Shown here one piece after another: positions 1 through 9,461 of a stretch of 55,097 bases of DNA; the stretch's first letter is position 1; the number at the start of each line of letters is the position of its first letter. This stretch comes from Piscirickettsiaceae bacterium CG07_land_8_20_14_0_80_44_28 (lineage in GTDB: Bacteria; Pseudomonadota; Gammaproteobacteria; Thiomicrospirales; Thiomicrospiraceae). Where the stretch lies: NCBI GenBank assembly GCA_002779995.1, contig PEWX01000086.1:1-55097 (forward strand), given 5' to 3'. A program made the position numbers and the translations under genes. The notes under the pieces were generated by a model. That model was not told the DNA's origin and searched no databases. It worked only from the letters and a program-made list of their open reading frames with translations.

Positions 1-99
1 GTCCTTAGTAAATTCTCTTTATTTCAGAGAACACGTCAACATATAAGGCCTGGTCATTTTGGGGTAGATATTGATTACTTGGATTACTTGAAACCGTGA
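1..99 (+). CDS. C-terminal fragment of an unidentified protein
   Basis: Frame 1 is open from the first base of the window to TGA at 97-99 and gives the last 32 residues of a protein, ending IDYLDYLKP. The peptide has a natural composition (RTRQHIRPGHFGVDIDY) and the gene would converge on xseB, whose stop lies 7 bases further on. A near copy of the CCAGGCCTGG palindrome (44-53) is read here as Ile-Arg-Pro-Gly. I do not recognise the family from 32 residues; the 5' part is outside the window, so both function and start are unknown. Confidence 0.55.
   Translation, partial: VLSKFSLFQRTRQHIRPGHFGVDIDYLDYLKP
44..53. repeat. near copy of the CCAGGCCTGG palindrome (8/10)
   Basis: TAAGGCCTGG differs at the first two positions from the iterated palindrome and is followed by the same TCATTTT flank seen at other copies. 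It lies in the C-terminal coding fragment at the left edge. Confidence 0.4.
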
Positions 100-105
100 T
101 AAAGG

Positions 106-354
106 TTAAAAAGAAAGGTTTGCTGTCGTTGTCGTCTCTTCATTTTCTTTCTCTTCTACCTCCAAGCGCTTGTTTAAAGCGGCTTCAACAGCTTCAATTC
201 GTGACTGACACACTTGATAAGCCCTGGTTGCTTCATCAACCATAGGAACCAACTCATCAATATCAATGGTTTCTGAGTTTGAAAGTTTTTGAGCGATTTC
301 TTGTAATTTTGCATAGTTCTTTTGGTAGCTTTCGCTGGAAGTTTCCTTTGCCAT
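106..354 (-). CDS. xseB: Exodeoxyribonuclease VII small subunit
   Basis: The 82-residue acidic helical protein has the XseB pattern: the NYAKLQEIAQKLSNSE helix, then IDIDELVPMVDEATRAYQVCQSRI and a charged tail. XseB subunits bind XseA to form exonuclease VII, which degrades single-stranded DNA from both ends. The length matches the family (about 80 residues). The gene starts 18 bases downstream of the xseA stop and is the third gene of dusA-xseA-xseB. In many gammaproteobacteria xseB is followed by ispA and dxs; here it meets the end of an unrelated convergent gene instead. Confidence 0.93.
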   Translation of the reverse strand: MAKETSSESYQKNYAKLQEIAQKLSNSETIDIDELVPMVDEATRAYQVCQSRIEAVEAALNKRLEVEEKENEETTTTANLSF

Positions 355-372
355 AAAATCTATTCCTTCTTT

Positions 373-1938
373 TTATTTATCTATCGGAATGGCTTGAAGT
401 GTGCCATCACGAAAAGTGATATGAATTTGAGACTGTTGTCGTGCTAATTCTGCTGTTTTAATAGGAACCCCCTGCCGATTTTTGACAATGGCAAATCCGC
501 GGTTGAGTTGGGTTTTGGGTCCTGAACTTAATATAAAACCAATCCATTGCTTATTCTGCATTTTGGCTTGCGTTAGATAACTAAAGGGTTTGTCTTTAAG
601 CGTTTGATTAAACTGATTTAAGAAGAGTTTTTGTAAATTCAATGCTGCGCTAACCTGATAGTTTAAGTTTTGATGCAGTTGATGGAGTTGATGTTTTTCA
701 GCTTCTAGCAAGCTAAAACTTTGTCTTTGAATTTGGTAATGTAATGGCGCTAAATTCTGCTTTAGTTTCTCAGTAATCGCAAGGCTTTGCCTTTGTACTC
801 TATTCTCAAAATTAATAAGGGATTGTTTTTGTTGTTGAACATATAAACGGCTAGCACGCTCAATCATCAGCCAATGTTGGTGTGCTTTCTGGGCACGACT
901 AAAAATAGATTGTCGTATTCCCGCAATCACTTTGCTTGGGGTATCAAACCGCATGCAAGCGACTTCATCCAAAATGGTGGTGTCTCGCTCATGGCCAATT
1001 CCAGTTAGTACAGGAACAGATATTTGAGCAATCTGCTTCGCTAAGCTATAGACATTTAAAGGATTTAAATCCAATTTAGCACCACCGCCTCGAATGATGA
1101 TTAGCGCATCAAACGCTTTGGCATTGTGCAAGCCATTAAAGGCTTCGAATGCGGCTAACATTTCTGCTTCAACGCGATCTCCTTGGAAAGCGCTGTAAAT
1201 ATATTTGAATTCGCAAAGGTTAGCGGCTTGCAATTGGTCAGCGTCGGCACGAAAATCACCTAATCCGGCGGCATTTGGCGGCGCAATAACCGCAACCCGA
1301 AAAAAATCTTTCGGAAACGGCTGGTTTTTATTTAAATCATAAAGCTTGTCAGCAATCAGTTGCTGACGAATTTTATTTAAATTGGCTTCTAGCTCACCCA
1401 GCGTAAAGCTGGGATCAAGATCTTGAATAACCAAGGAAAAACCAAATTTCTCGTGGAAGTTTACTTCAGCCAATAGCAAGACTTTTTGGCCGGCTTTTAA
1501 TGCTGAACCGGTTTCTAAGGCAAAGCGTTCTAATAGACGTTTTACCTGACTTTGCCATATCATTGCTCGACAATTAGCGATCGGTTGACCGGATTCGGCC
1601 GTCTCAGAAAGCTCAAGATAAAGGTGGCCGCGACGTTCATTTAGGTTGGCTAATTCAGCCTTTACCCAAACAGCGCCAGGAAAGGCTTGCCGCATAGCGC
1701 CTTGAACCTGCATCATCAGTTGGGACAATGAAATACCTTTTGCTCTTTCATTGGCAGGTATCGCATCGGAGGATAAAGCTGACTGGGTGACGGTTTGTAG
1801 CGGAAGCCATTTTGAGAATGCTGATAACCGATCTTCCAATTCATCAGGCACATACCATTTTTTTTCCATAGGATTCCAACGAGCGCCTAAGGATTTAGCG
1901 ACTTCTTTTTCAGTAAAAGGAACCTCAAGTAAAATCAT
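373..1938 (-). CDS. xseA: Exodeoxyribonuclease VII large subunit with N-terminal DUF5710 module
   Basis: Catalytic subunit of the single-strand-specific exonuclease VII. The XseA core starts near residue 69 (ISLSQLMMQVQGAMRQAFPG) with the OB-fold, followed by the catalytic region: VAVIAPPNAAGLGDFRADAD (about 215-234), IIIRGGGAKLDLNPLN and VLTGIGHERDTTILDEVACM, then a long coiled coil and the C-terminal FAIVKNRQG segment. Residues 1-45 are additional: LEVPFTEKEVAKSLGARWNP followed by KKWYVP is the DUF5710 signature, a small module otherwise found on plasmid primases and mobile-element proteins. The total of 521 residues compares with about 450 for typical XseA. The ATG overlaps the dusA stop as ATGA, which supports this start and so inclusion of the extra module. 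Confidence 0.95.
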   Translation of the reverse strand: MILLEVPFTEKEVAKSLGARWNPMEKKWYVPDELEDRLSAFSKWLPLQTVTQSALSSDAIPANERAKGISLSQLMMQVQGAMRQAFPGAVWVKAELANLNERRGHLYLELSETAESGQPIANCRAMIWQSQVKRLLERFALETGSALKAGQKVLLLAEVNFHEKFGFSLVIQDLDPSFTLGELEANLNKIRQQLIADKLYDLNKNQPFPKDFFRVAVIAPPNAAGLGDFRADADQLQAANLCEFKYIYSAFQGDRVEAEMLAAFEAFNGLHNAKAFDALIIIRGGGAKLDLNPLNVYSLAKQIAQISVPVLTGIGHERDTTILDEVACMRFDTPSKVIAGIRQSIFSRAQKAHQHWLMIERASRLYVQQQKQSLINFENRVQRQSLAITEKLKQNLAPLHYQIQRQSFSLLEAEKHQLHQLHQNLNYQVSAALNLQKLFLNQFNQTLKDKPFSYLTQAKMQNKQWIGFILSSGPKTQLNRGFAIVKNRQGVPIKTAELARQQSQIHITFRDGTLQAIPIDK

Positions 1939-3035
1939 ATTATTTGATCTTCCATACGTTGAATTTCACTGGCAACCTGTTGATAAGCCTGCTGTAGCAC
2001 CTCAATCCCCGCCCCTGGTTTAAAGGCATTTTCTGAAATATGGCGTCGCCACTTTCGTCCACCAGGCAAGCCTGAAAACAACCCTAACATATGACGACTA
2101 ATATGATTTAACCGTCCCCCTTGAGATAAATGATTTTCAATATAAGGGTACATTAAATCCAATACCATTTCTCGGCTGTTGATCGGTGACTTATCATCAT
2201 AGTAAAGTTGGTCTACCTTCGTCAACAAATAAGGCTTTTCATAAACGGATCTGCCGATCATAACGCCATCGACTGCCGCTAAGATTTTGCCCTCTTTATT
2301 GGCTACCGGTTCTAAAAAGCCCTGCCCCATCTCTGGCGACAAGATGCCGCCATTAATGGCAACACTTAAATCCGGAAAACACATTTTTATTTGGCGAACC
2401 CAATCATAATTTAACGGTGGGATATTGCGATTTTCTTTGGGAGATAATCCTTGTAGCCAAGCTTTTCGGGCATGAATAATGACCCCATCAACCCCAGCAT
2501 TATCAATGGCTGAAATAAACTTAACGAGGGTTTCAAAATCTTGCTGATCATCAATGCCAATTCGGGTTTTTACAGTTACCGGTATTTGTTTAACTGCGGC
2601 CTTCATCGCACTGACAGCTTCAGCGACTATCTGTGGGTGCGCCATTAAACAAGCCCCGATCATATTATTTTGTACCCTGTCTGACGGGCAACCCACATTT
2701 AAATTAATTTCAGAGTATCCCCAATCTTCTCCCAACTGTGCACAGCTTGCCAACTCTGTTGGATTGGAACCGCCTAATTGCAATGTAACAGGGCAATCAA
2801 TTTCATCATGTCCAAGAAACCTTTCTAAGTCATTACCATAAAGAATTGCACCCGTCGTTACCATTTCAGTATAAAGCCATGCGTGTCGTGTTAAGTGTCT
2901 GTGAAACACGCGACAATGTCGATCTGTCCACTCCAACATCGGCGCAACTGAGAAATGCTCAGCACTATTGTTTGTGGTGCTTGTTTGTTTATGCTGAGTG
3001 GTATATTTGAAAGGCATAAGACTAGAAATACTCAT
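1935..3035 (-). CDS. dusA: tRNA-dihydrouridine(20/20a) synthase DusA
   Basis: FMN enzyme that reduces uridine to dihydrouridine in the tRNA D-loop. DusA hallmarks are present: SVAPMLEWTDRHCRVFHR, LQLGGSNP, EINLNVGCPSDRVQ (the cysteine that protonates the base), PVTVKTRIGIDD, IIHARKAWLQGLSPKENR (a DusA-specific stretch) and HMLGLFSGLPGGRKWR. The N-terminus is about 28 residues longer than the conserved core. No clear Shine-Dalgarno precedes the ATG at 3035, and the ATG at 3017 is a possible alternative. It is first in the operon with xseA (4-base overlap) and diverges from relA across about 260 bases. Confidence 0.95.
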   Translation of the reverse strand: MSISSLMPFKYTTQHKQTSTTNNSAEHFSVAPMLEWTDRHCRVFHRHLTRHAWLYTEMVTTGAILYGNDLERFLGHDEIDCPVTLQLGGSNPTELASCAQLGEDWGYSEINLNVGCPSDRVQNNMIGACLMAHPQIVAEAVSAMKAAVKQIPVTVKTRIGIDDQQDFETLVKFISAIDNAGVDGVIIHARKAWLQGLSPKENRNIPPLNYDWVRQIKMCFPDLSVAINGGILSPEMGQGFLEPVANKEGKILAAVDGVMIGRSVYEKPYLLTKVDQLYYDDKSPINSREMVLDLMYPYIENHLSQGGRLNHISRHMLGLFSGLPGGRKWRRHISENAFKPGAGIEVLQQAYQQVASEIQRMEDQII

Positions 3036-3295
3036 TGAGAATTTGGGATATTGATGGTTTATGACTTTGCCAACCCCCTGATTCGGTAAGCGTCATAAAT
3101 GTTTTTTTTTAGTTTGGTATTTTACTCTAATTTATTATTCAAAATACAGACGTTTTCCTTGGTACTGAACGCTTGTTAAGATGAGGCAAACAAAAGGGGT
3201 TCAGTACACAAATCCTGTCAAAACAGCTGCAAAGCAAGAATTTTTTCGCTTAAAATGATTGCTGTTATCGCTTTTTAAAATCATAAGGTTTAAAA

Positions 3296-5476
3296 ATGGA
3301 TTCTGTTCAATCAGTTTATGCAAAGATTTTCTCTACCCATCCACAAGATGCGCTGGCTTTAAAGGCATGTGAAATAGCCTTTGAAGTCAGCCATAAACCT
3401 TATGAACGATTTGTAAAAAGTATCGATGTCGCGATTATTCTCGCCGATTTAAAGCTTGATAGAGACACCCTTATCGCCACTTTATTAAGTGATATGGCTC
3501 TTGAACCACACTACAGCATCGATGATTTAAACAGCCAATTTGGCAATAATATTGCCGAATTGGTTATTGGTATTCGACGCTTAAACCACTTTAAAGATTT
3601 CCAGTCAAATCGCATTTCGAATGAGACTCAGACCGAGCGGATGCGGCAGATGTTATTAGCAATGGTTTCGGATATTCGTATTATGATTGTTAAGCTGGCA
3701 TATCGAGTGGCTCGGTTACGCTCTCTGAAACATGAACCTGAGGAAGTTCGCCATCAAGTCGCTTATGAAACACAGCTGATTTTTGCACCTTTAGCCAACC
3801 GACTGGGGATCGCCCAATTAAAGTGGGAACTAGAAGATTTGTCGTTTCGCTACCTTGAACCCGATACCTATCAGGACGTTGCTCGTCAGTTAGATGCAAA
3901 CCGTAAGGGGCGTGAAGCCTATATTGAAAAAGTCATTCATGGTTTAAAAGAGATGATGCAAGCCAATCATATTGATTTTCATATTTCAGGTCGCCCAAAG
4001 CATATTTATAGTATCTGGAAAAAGATGAACCGCAAAAAAGTGCCCATTGATGAACTCTATGATCTGAGAGCAGTCAGAATTTATGTAGATACGGTACAGC
4101 AATGCTATGAAGTACTTGGTTTAATTCATAGTCGCTGGTCTTATATTCGCGAAGAGTTTGATGATTATATTGCCAGCCCGAAAGAAAATGGCTATCAATC
4201 GATTCATACCGTTATCGTTGGTACTGAAGATAAACCGGTTGAAGTACAGATTCGGACTTATGAAATGCATCATCATGCCGAGTTTGGGGTGGCGGCGCAT
4301 TGGCGCTATAAAGAAGATGGTAAAAAGCTTGATCCGAGCTTAGAAAATAGCATTAATTTAGTTAGGCAAATGCTTGAATACAATGATAATCCGGATCTAC
4401 TTAATGAGATTAGCACGGAACTACTCAGTGAGCATATTTATGTGATGACACCGAATAGTGATATTGTGACGCTCAGTCAAGGTGCGACCCCTCTCGATTT
4501 TGCTTATCAGATTCATACCGAGTTAGGACACAGATGTCGTGGTGCTAAAATTAATGGCAAAATCATGCCATTAACAACGCCCCTTAAGACCGGAGATAAA
4601 GTTGAAATTTTAGCCGTTAAATCAGGTAGTCCAAATCGAAATTGGTTGAATCCCAACTTAAAATACTTAGGTAACAGCCGATCACGAACCAAGGTAAGGC
4701 ATTGGTTTAATCAACAGAATAAAGAGTCCAATATCGAAGCAGGTGAAACGCTATTTAATAAAGAATCTAAACGATTGCATGTTAAAGATATACCTCTACA
4801 ACTGTTGTTAGAACGATTTAAATGCGATTCTGATAAGGCATTTTACGAGGCACTGGGTAAAGGGAAAATTAATGAACGTCAACTGACGGATGCGATTCAA
4901 AACTGGATTAATCCCCGTTCTAAATTGACAAAACCCTTAAGCGCCCCGCCGCAGATTGCGGGTGAACGCTCATCCGCTGCTGATGGAACCCCTTTTGTGG
5001 TCGGTTCTCCCCAATTGAAAACACAATTAGCGCCCTGCTGTGAACCTGCTTTAGGAGATGAGATCGTTGGTTATGTAACCAGAGGACGAGGCGTTACAAT
5101 TCATAAACAAGATTGCGCCAATATTTTAAATCTCACAGATGAAGAGCAAAGACGTTTAATTGAGGTTGCTTGGACACAAAGGTTTGACAACAAAAAGGAT
5201 TTCTCGGAAGCTGAAGCCTATGAAGCCACCCTCAACTTATTGGCTTTTGATCGCAAAGGCCTGTTAAGAGATGTGATGACGGTTTTAACTGAATGGGATA
5301 TCAACCTAAATCACTGTGATACCAATACGAATAAAAGTGATGGATCCGTCTCCATGATTATGGAAATTGAGGTGCTTCCCAATAGCAATATCGGTGCATT
5401 TTTAGATCAATTAGAGCAAGTTAAAAATATTGTTTCTACTTCAATTAATCTCAATCAGAAGACAGCCACTCATTAG
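3296..5476 (+). CDS. relA: GTP pyrophosphokinase RelA (synthetase-only type)
   Basis: Stringent-response (p)ppGpp synthetase, ribosome-associated in this family. Order: degenerate HD domain (about 20-150), synthetase (about 230-345), TGS (about 400-460), conserved-cysteine segment APCCEPALGDEIVGY, and C-terminal ACT. Two features separate it from SpoT/Rel. The hydrolase HD pair reads S65-D66 (LLSDMALEP in place of LLHDVIEDT), so hydrolysis should be lost. The synthetase has EFDD at 287-290, the EXDD signature of RelA, where bifunctional enzymes have RXKD. At 726 residues it is close to E. coli RelA (744). AAGG lies 8 bases before the ATG. The stop is 3 bases from that of pgl, which converges with it. 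Confidence 0.95.
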   Translation: MDSVQSVYAKIFSTHPQDALALKACEIAFEVSHKPYERFVKSIDVAIILADLKLDRDTLIATLLSDMALEPHYSIDDLNSQFGNNIAELVIGIRRLNHFKDFQSNRISNETQTERMRQMLLAMVSDIRIMIVKLAYRVARLRSLKHEPEEVRHQVAYETQLIFAPLANRLGIAQLKWELEDLSFRYLEPDTYQDVARQLDANRKGREAYIEKVIHGLKEMMQANHIDFHISGRPKHIYSIWKKMNRKKVPIDELYDLRAVRIYVDTVQQCYEVLGLIHSRWSYIREEFDDYIASPKENGYQSIHTVIVGTEDKPVEVQIRTYEMHHHAEFGVAAHWRYKEDGKKLDPSLENSINLVRQMLEYNDNPDLLNEISTELLSEHIYVMTPNSDIVTLSQGATPLDFAYQIHTELGHRCRGAKINGKIMPLTTPLKTGDKVEILAVKSGSPNRNWLNPNLKYLGNSRSRTKVRHWFNQQNKESNIEAGETLFNKESKRLHVKDIPLQLLLERFKCDSDKAFYEALGKGKINERQLTDAIQNWINPRSKLTKPLSAPPQIAGERSSAADGTPFVVGSPQLKTQLAPCCEPALGDEIVGYVTRGRGVTIHKQDCANILNLTDEEQRRLIEVAWTQRFDNKKDFSEAEAYEATLNLLAFDRKGLLRDVMTVLTEWDINLNHCDTNTNKSDGSVSMIMEIEVLPNSNIGAFLDQLEQVKNIVSTSINLNQKTATH

Positions 5477-5479
5477 AAT

Positions 5480-6169
5480 CTAGAGCGCCGCTGAATCGAT
5501 ATAAACCCAAGTTTGTTCGCCTTCAACTTGTTGAATAGGTAAGTTGGCTTGCTGCTTGAGCCAATCTTTAACAGCATTTCTTTTGTTTTGACCGGTAATG
5601 AGTTTAAAAACCACCTTTGCTTGACTCAGTTTCTCATAAGATAAACTCACCCTTTCTGAAGGCGGTTTTGGAGAATGAGTTTCAATAACAACGGATTGAT
5701 TTTGTGGGTAGTGATGCCCGGGAAATAAACTGGCCGTATGCCCATCCTCGCCCATCCCTAACAACACCACATCGAATTGATCAATGGATTGAATCAATTG
5801 CGCATAAGATTTTGCCGCCAAATCGCTTCCCAATTCAGTCGGAATAAAATGGATGTTTTGACTGGGAATCTTTCCAAAAAATAACCAGGCCTGGCTTAAA
5901 GCAACACTGTTTCGATCCTTATCATCTACAGGTAAACAACGCTCGTCGCCCATATAAATATGCCAATTTTGCCAATCCGCTGTTTGTTGGGCGAGTAACT
6001 CATAGCATTTTTGTGGGGTTGTTCCGCCAGCGGTAACCAAAGTAAAAGACCCTTTATCTTCAATGGCTTGTTGTGCTAAGTGACACAACTTAGTGACCAG
6101 TGTCTCTGCCACATCTTCTGCAGAATCAAACACCACCCAGTTTTTGGGTAGGCTGTTAATTTCAACCAT
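5480..6169 (-). CDS. pgl: 6-phosphogluconolactonase (DevB/Pgl type)
   Basis: Hydrolyses 6-phosphogluconolactone to 6-phosphogluconate, the second step of the oxidative pentose phosphate pathway. Family motifs: FTLVTAGGTTPQKCYELLA, the glucosamine-6-phosphate-isomerase-like MGDERCLPVDDKDRNS, and LLGMGEDGHTASLFPGH. I chose the ATG at 6169 (229 residues), which follows the zwf stop by 2 bases and has GAGAGA upstream. An upstream start at 6205 would add 12 residues and overlap zwf by 34 bases. Third gene of gnd-zwf-pgl. A CCAGGCCTGG copy is read within it as Gln-Ala-Trp. Confidence 0.93.
   Translation of the reverse strand: MVEINSLPKNWVVFDSAEDVAETLVTKLCHLAQQAIEDKGSFTLVTAGGTTPQKCYELLAQQTADWQNWHIYMGDERCLPVDDKDRNSVALSQAWLFFGKIPSQNIHFIPTELGSDLAAKSYAQLIQSIDQFDVVLLGMGEDGHTASLFPGHHYPQNQSVVIETHSPKPPSERVSLSYEKLSQAKVVFKLITGQNKRNAVKDWLKQQANLPIQQVEGEQTWVYIDSAAL
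5885..5894. repeat. iterated palindrome CCAGGCCTGG
   Basis: Exact copy inside pgl, read in frame as Gln-Ala-Trp (SQAWLFF). Confidence 0.9.
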
Positions 6170-6171
6170 CT

Positions 6172-7653
6172 TTATTGTCTCTCTGGATGAATATAATACC
6201 GCCAATCTTGTTCAGAGGAATCAAACAGTTTGCTCGCGCCTTTTGGTCCCCAAGTGCCAGAAGGATAGGTATCAATATAAGTTGTTTCTGTACTCCAAAC
6301 ATCAATCACCGGATCCACGACCTTCCAGGCGGCCTTCACTTCATCATAGCGTAAAAATAATGAACGGTCTCCCTTAATGACATCCAGCAAGAGTTCTTCA
6401 TAAGCATCATTAGAATCGATATCCGAAGGTTTTAGGGCTGCATCCAAACGGATTTGCTGGGTATTCATCTCCAGGCCTGGTTGTTTTGCTAACATTTCTA
6501 CCTTAATGGATTCATCGGGTTGAATGCCAAAAATAATCCAGTTGGGTTGCATTTTTTCTACTTGAGAGTCTCTGAAAAACTGTTTAGGCGCATGTTTAAA
6601 ACAGATCGACACCATGGTTTTGGTTTTTGGCATATTTTTACCGGTTTGAATATAAAAAGGCACCCCTGCCCAGCGCCAGTTTTCAATATAAAGCTTTAAA
6701 GCCGCATAAGTTTCCGTCACACTATCCGGTGCAACACCAGGTTCATCTAAATAGCCTTTTACCGGCTGATTATTCAGCTCTCCCGCTGTATATTGCGCCC
6801 GATAAGCCTGGGCTTTGGCATTCTTTTTTGAAATTGGACGAATTGATTTTAACAATTTAACCTTTTCATCCCTCAAATCTTCCGCATCCATTGATGCGGG
6901 AGGTTCCATGGCAACCAATGCCAAAAGCTGTAGTAAATGACTTTGAATCATGTCACGCATCGCACCACTAGTATCATAATAACCCGCCCGAGTACCGATG
7001 GGTCTATCCTCTGCATGGGTAATTTGGATGTGGTCAATAAAGTTTCGATTCCAAAGAGGCTCCATTAATAGGTTGGCAAAGCGAAATACCATGATATTTT
7101 GCACCATACCTTTACCCAGATAATGGTCAATACGGTAAATTTGCTTTTCTTCAAGATATTTATTGAGCGATATCTGAAGGTGTTTGGCGCTTTCTGTGTC
7201 ATAACCAAAAGGTTTTTCTAGCACCACTCGCTTCCAACCATTATCTTCTTTTAGCATACCCGCTTCACCCAGATTGCTGATGGCTTTACCATAGCTGTTT
7301 GGGCTTAAAGATAAATAGTAAGCAATATTATTAGGCCAGTCTGAATCTTGAATTTTCTGCTGCAAAAAAGTATAGGCATCAGGATTCTCAACATCCATTT
7401 CAAAGTAATCTAACCGATCACAAAACCGTTCAAAAACCCCTTCCTTTAAGCCTCCCCGCGCAATCGGTAAAACGGCTTCTCTGACCGTCTTTAGCCATTG
7501 CTGGCGATCCCAAGGGCGACGGCCAATTGCCAGAATACGAAGCTTGCCATCTAAACGGCCACTCTCTTCCAAGTGATAAAAGCTAGGCATTAACTTTGAT
7601 AAAGACAAGTTTCCGGTGGCGCCAAAAACAACATAGGTACACGCTAAAGACAT
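6172..7653 (-). CDS. zwf: Glucose-6-phosphate 1-dehydrogenase
   Basis: Oxidises glucose 6-phosphate to 6-phosphogluconolactone with NAD(P)+. The N-terminal nucleotide-binding motif is [20 protein letters not shown] (commonly GASGDLxxRKL). The active-site signature is [13 protein letters not shown], with the substrate-binding lysine and histidine, and EKPFG is present. At 493 residues it is normal length. It lies 18 bases downstream of gnd and 2 bases upstream of pgl, so the three oxidative pentose-phosphate enzymes form one operon. It carries one CCAGGCCTGG copy read as Pro-Gly-Leu. Confidence 0.96.
   Translation of the reverse strand: MSLACTYVVFGATGNLSLSKLMPSFYHLEESGRLDGKLRILAIGRRPWDRQQWLKTVREAVLPIARGGLKEGVFERFCDRLDYFEMDVENPDAYTFLQQKIQDSDWPNNIAYYLSLSPNSYGKAISNLGEAGMLKEDNGWKRVVLEKPFGYDTESAKHLQISLNKYLEEKQIYRIDHYLGKGMVQNIMVFRFANLLMEPLWNRNFIDHIQITHAEDRPIGTRAGYYDTSGAMRDMIQSHLLQLLALVAMEPPASMDAEDLRDEKVKLLKSIRPISKKNAKAQAYRAQYTAGELNNQPVKGYLDEPGVAPDSVTETYAALKLYIENWRWAGVPFYIQTGKNMPKTKTMVSICFKHAPKQFFRDSQVEKMQPNWIIFGIQPDESIKVEMLAKQPGLEMNTQQIRLDAALKPSDIDSNDAYEELLLDVIKGDRSLFLRYDEVKAAWKVVDPVIDVWSTETTYIDTYPSGTWGPKGASKLFDSSEQDWRYYIHPERQ
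6471..6480. repeat. iterated palindrome CCAGGCCTGG
   Basis: Exact copy inside zwf, read in frame as Pro-Gly-Leu (KQPGLEM). Confidence 0.9.
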
Positions 7654-7671
7654 GATTAAACCTCGTAAGTG

Positions 7672-9111
7672 CTAGAGCTGATTTGACCGCCGGACTTGAA
7701 TCCAGTCAGTATGAAAAAACTTGCCTCTCTGTGCATCCACTCTTTCGTAAGTGTGGGCACCAAAATAATCTCTTTGTGCCTGTAATAAATTAGCCGGTGA
7801 CGAGGCAGTGCGGTAACCATCAAAAAATGACAATGCCGAGCTTAATGCGGGGGTAGCGACTTGAGATTGAATAGCAAACACAACCGCCTTGCGCCAGTTG
7901 CTTTCTGCATCTTTAATGGCATTTTCAAAGAACGGTGCGCTAAGAAGATTGTCGAGTTGAGGAGCCTCATCATAAGCTTGTTTGATTTCACCTAAAAAAG
8001 TACTGCGAATGATACAGCCGCCTCGCCACATTAAAGCAATGCCGCCATAGTTTAGATTCCAACCATAGGTTTTAGCGGCCTCTGACATTAGCATATAGCC
8101 TTGGGTATAGGAAATGATTTTAGAGGCATAGAGTGCATCGTGGATGGCTTGTAATAGCATTTCTATTTCATCTTCTGATAAATGGGGTTTATCAGCGACA
8201 GGATAACGTTCGGCTGCGGCCACTCTTTGCTGTTTTAAAGCGGATAAACAGCGGGCGTAAACCGATTCTGATATCAGAGTTAGGGGTGTCCCCAGTTCCA
8301 AAGAACTTATGCCTGTCCATTTACCCGTGCCTTTCTGCCCAGCTGCATCTAAGATTTTATCAACGAGCGGCAAGCCATCGCTGTCTTTAAAGCGTAAAAT
8401 ATCTGCGGTGATTTCAATTAAGTAAGAATTTAATACGCCTTGATTCCATTTTTTAAAGACCTCATGACATTTATCAGCACTAAGTCCCAAACCCCATCGC
8501 ATTAATTGATAGGTTTCACTAATGAGTTGCATGTCACCGTACTCAATGCCATTATGCACCATCTTGACATAATGTCCTGCACCATCTTGACCCACCCAAT
8601 CACAACAAGGCATGCCATCTGCTTTAGCGGCAATCGCTTGAAAAATAGGCCGAATGGCTGGCCAGGCATCAGGATTTCCGCCCGGCATAATGGATGGACC
8701 GGTTCTGGCACCCTCTTCTCCACCGGAAACACCCGCTCCGATAAATAAAATACCTTTTTCTTTCAAGTCTTGAGTGCGTCTAATCGAGTCAGTATATAAA
8801 GAGTTCCCCCCATCAATAATCATATCCCCTGGCGCTAATAAGGGGACTAACTGATCAATAAAGGAATCTACGACCTCACCTGCCTTAACCATTAACATGA
8901 CTTTACGAGGTTGTTTTAGATTGCTGACAAGCGCTTGAAGCGAATCTGCACCCTCTATCGGTCGGTCTCCTGCTTGATTTTTGAGAAAAGCTTCGGTTTT
9001 ATCATAGGTACGGTTGTAAACACAAACACGAAATCCATGATCTGCCATATTTAAAACCAAATTTTGTCCCATAACGGCAAGGCCAATTAGCCCAATATCT
9101 GCTTGATTCAT
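7672..9111 (-). CDS. gnd: 6-phosphogluconate dehydrogenase, decarboxylating
   Basis: Converts 6-phosphogluconate to ribulose 5-phosphate and CO2 with production of NAD(P)H. Motifs: IGLIGLAVMGQNLVLNMADH (Rossmann), IDGGNSLYTDSIRR, FIGAGVSGGEEGARTGPSIM and KMVHNGIEYGDMQLISE (catalytic Lys-His-Asn). The chosen ATG at 9111 gives 479 residues, starts directly at the family N-terminus, and has GGAG 5 bases upstream; an upstream frame extension to 9141 is unlikely to be translated. First gene of gnd-zwf-pgl. About 130 bases further upstream is the tRNA-cluster terminator. Confidence 0.96.
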   Translation of the reverse strand: MNQADIGLIGLAVMGQNLVLNMADHGFRVCVYNRTYDKTEAFLKNQAGDRPIEGADSLQALVSNLKQPRKVMLMVKAGEVVDSFIDQLVPLLAPGDMIIDGGNSLYTDSIRRTQDLKEKGILFIGAGVSGGEEGARTGPSIMPGGNPDAWPAIRPIFQAIAAKADGMPCCDWVGQDGAGHYVKMVHNGIEYGDMQLISETYQLMRWGLGLSADKCHEVFKKWNQGVLNSYLIEITADILRFKDSDGLPLVDKILDAAGQKGTGKWTGISSLELGTPLTLISESVYARCLSALKQQRVAAAERYPVADKPHLSEDEIEMLLQAIHDALYASKIISYTQGYMLMSEAAKTYGWNLNYGGIALMWRGGCIIRSTFLGEIKQAYDEAPQLDNLLSAPFFENAIKDAESNWRKAVVFAIQSQVATPALSSALSFFDGYRTASSPANLLQAQRDYFGAHTYERVDAQRGKFFHTDWIQVRRSNQL

Positions 9112-9241
9112 AACGTCTCCAAAAATGAAAAGGGGTTGCAACTAAACGATAGTGTAACCAAGTTTAGGTGATAGGTTTTATATTCTTTAATGACAAATAA
9201 AGCAAGAAATAAACCTGCTGCCATTTTGGCATCCCCAAAAT

Positions 9242-9277
9242 AAAAAAAGCCCGATTAACAATTTGCTAATCAGGCTT
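9242..9277 (-). terminator. Rho-independent terminator of the tRNA cluster
   Basis: On the minus strand AAGCCTGATTA pairs with TAATCGGGCTT (11 bp with one G-U) around a 9-base loop and runs into seven T residues. It lies just after the CCA end of the last tRNA-Glu. Confidence 0.8.
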
Positions 9278-9283
9278 TAGGAA

Positions 9284-9359
9284 TGGCGTCCCGTAGGGGA
9301 GTCGAACCCCTGTTACCGCCGTGAAAGGGCGGTGTCCTAGGCCTCTAGACGAACGGGAC
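9284..9359 (-). tRNA. tRNA-Glu (anticodon TTC), copy 2
   Basis: Full cloverleaf on the minus strand: acceptor GTCCCGT/ACGGGAC, anticodon loop CTTTCAC, T-loop GGTTCGACTCC, encoded CCA (TGG at 9284-9286 on the plus strand). It is identical over 76 bases to the copy at 9541-9616. Fourth and last tRNA of the cluster downstream of gltX. Confidence 0.95.
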
Positions 9360-9461
9360 AAGTTTTGAATGACTTGTCATTCGGCTTGTATTTCAACAAG
9401 CAGAAGATGAAATCGCTGAATCTACTGACCTAGAAGTAGACAATTTCATCCGCTTATAATT

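Noticed and set aside
3296-5476. Calling the ppGpp enzyme a bifunctional Rel/SpoT.
   Set aside because: The HD catalytic pair is lost (S65-D66) and the synthetase motif is EFDD, both RelA traits.
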